From contig NC_009362.1 of assembly GCF_000092065.1 (NCBI RefSeq), positions 186,001 through 250,000 of the forward strand: a stretch of 64,000 bases of DNA, written 5' to 3'. A program made the position numbers and the translations under genes. The notes under the pieces were generated by a model. That model ran no database searches. It worked only from the letters and a program-made list of their open reading frames with translations, and had not been told where the DNA came from. Positions within the stretch are counted from its first letter, which is position 1. Every line of letters starts with the position of its first letter. The stretch comes from Ostreococcus lucimarinus CCE9901 (taxonomy: Eukaryota; Chlorophyta; Mamiellophyceae; Mamiellales; Bathycoccaceae). This document shows, one piece after another, positions 63,254 to 64,000 of the stretch.

Positions 63254-64000
63254 ATGGGTTCGTCCACGCCGAAGAAGGAGAAGAAAGAAAAGAAGGAGAA
63301 GAAAGAGAAGCGCTCGAGCGAGGACAAATCGCCGGGCGGCGGCGATGAGCGGTCGAAAAAGCAAAAAGTGCAGGACGATGGCGGCGGCGGCGAACCCACG
63401 CGCGTGCGCGTCGTTGGACTCACGAAGACCGCGAACGCGGACGGCGTGGGCGCGTTTCTGGGTTTGGACGCCGCGAGCGTCGTGGTCGGGATGTGGGGAA
63501 CGCACGGGAAAGGCCCGAAGCCACCGGGAGGGCAAGCGTTCGCGACGACGGCGTCCCGAAGCGCGGCGGAGAAGCTCGTCGAGGCGTTCGATGGAAAAAC
63601 GCTGGATGGAGTCGAGTTGAAGGTGATAGTGGATGATGGAGACGTCGCGGTGCACTCGAATGGGGGAGTGACGCCCGGGAAGGACGCGAAGCCGACGATA
63701 AAGACCATGGAGGTGCCGCGACCGCCGTTGTTCGGCGGCGGCGGCGGCGCGGCGGCGAATGTATCCGTGTCAAACGCCGATACCGCGCCTTCGATGTCGC
63801 CGCATGATGTACGAGCGGACGATTGGTCGTGTGGGGCGTGTGGGTGTAGTAACTTTGCACGGCGAACGTCGTGCTTTAGGTGTGCGGCGCCGAAGAGCGC
63901 GACGACGAGCGGGGCGCCGGCGACTGCGGTGAACACCGCGGCGGCGCGCGCGTCAGCGCAAGGAAACGCACAAGATGGGTATGAGGTGTTTTTGAAGTAT
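63254..64000 (+). CDS. RNA-binding protein with RRM-like and RanBP2-type zinc finger (3' partial)
   Basis: The frame is open from the ATG at 63254 to the right edge (249 codons, no stop), so the gene is truncated by the window. It starts with a Lys/Glu-rich tail (STPKKEKKEKKEKKEKKEKR). An RRM-like domain follows: RVRVVGLTKTANADGVGAFL, then GGQAFATTASRSAAEKLVEA and LDGVELKVIVDD. After a Gly/Ala linker there is a RanBP2-type zinc finger, DDWSCGACGCSNFARRTSCF then RC, fitting W-x-C-x2-C-x3-N-x6-C-x2-C. Such fingers bind single-stranded RNA or ubiquitin. An RNA-processing role is inferred; the rest of the protein is not visible. Confidence 0.88.
   Translation, partial: MGSSTPKKEKKEKKEKKEKRSSEDKSPGGGDERSKKQKVQDDGGGGEPTRVRVVGLTKTANADGVGAFLGLDAASVVVGMWGTHGKGPKPPGGQAFATTASRSAAEKLVEAFDGKTLDGVELKVIVDDGDVAVHSNGGVTPGKDAKPTIKTMEVPRPPLFGGGGGAAANVSVSNADTAPSMSPHDVRADDWSCGACGCSNFARRTSCFRCAAPKSATTSGAPATAVNTAAARASAQGNAQDGYEVFLKY

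Noticed and set aside
1-64000. tRNA, rRNA or mobile-element genes
   Set aside because: No tRNA T-loop or anticodon-stem pattern, rRNA-like stretch, transposase, reverse transcriptase or terminal repeats were found by eye; a covariance-model scan would be needed to be certain.

Overview
The window is nuclear DNA from a very gene-dense, G+C-rich unicellular green alga, most likely a picoprasinophyte of the Mamiellales (Ostreococcus-like). The evidence is eukaryotic gene content throughout (TRRAP/Tra1, XPF, ARP6, snurportin, a UTP13-type WD40 protein, eIF2B-epsilon), a starch-phosphorylating dikinase of the plant lineage, organelle-targeted proteins with Arg/Ala-rich N-termini, almost no introns, intergenic gaps that are often under 100 bp, and very CG/CGCG-rich gene starts. 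I see 29 well-supported genes plus one possible fragment at the left edge. Only two need an intron: the triple HMG-box gene and RPS29.

Layout, left to right. 0-10 kb: a mitochondrial ribosome-type protein, XPF nuclease, a Rubisco-LSMT-type SET protein, a lumenal cyclophilin-like protein, a small FLASH-like coiled-coil protein, eIF2B-epsilon and a short SET protein. 10-22 kb: a single 3843-codon TRRAP/Tra1 gene. 22-31 kb: PI-PLC, an FHA protein, phosphoglucan water dikinase, an EamA transporter and a triple HMG-box protein. 31-41.6 kb: DDX10/Dbp4 helicase, DNAJC11-like protein, ARP6, a membrane sulfotransferase, a DUF1244-MogA fusion and a MitoPLD-like hydrolase. 41.7-46.4 kb: a Dispatched/Patched-type transporter and a chalcone-isomerase-like protein. 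46.5-55.5 kb: RPS29, UTP13/TBL3, an unrecognised membrane protein, an NSUN2/Trm4 tRNA methyltransferase and mitochondrial bL34. 55.6-64 kb: a giant five-fold bestrophin, snurportin-1 and, cut by the right edge, an RRM plus RanBP2-zinc-finger protein.

The most striking object is the 1928-codon gene at 55589-61375. It contains five successive bestrophin (UPF0187)-type channel domains in one chain. Bestrophins are normally homopentamers, so this looks like a covalently fused, asymmetric pseudo-pentamer. Other points worth a look are the DUF1244-MogA fusion, the short FLASH-like protein, a ~110-bp direct duplication in the promoter upstream of UTP13, a perfect 20-bp inverted repeat in the PLC/FHA promoter and a perfect palindrome centred on the start codon of the short SET gene.

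Functionally the window is mostly housekeeping: ribosome and snoRNP biogenesis (DDX10, UTP13, RPS29), RNA import and modification (snurportin, Trm4), chromatin (TRRAP, ARP6, HMG, SET), DNA repair (XPF), translation control (eIF2B), starch turnover (PWD) and organelle function. Many genes sit head to head and probably share compact bidirectional promoters. No bacterial-style operon, CRISPR array, transposon, tRNA or rRNA gene was recognised.
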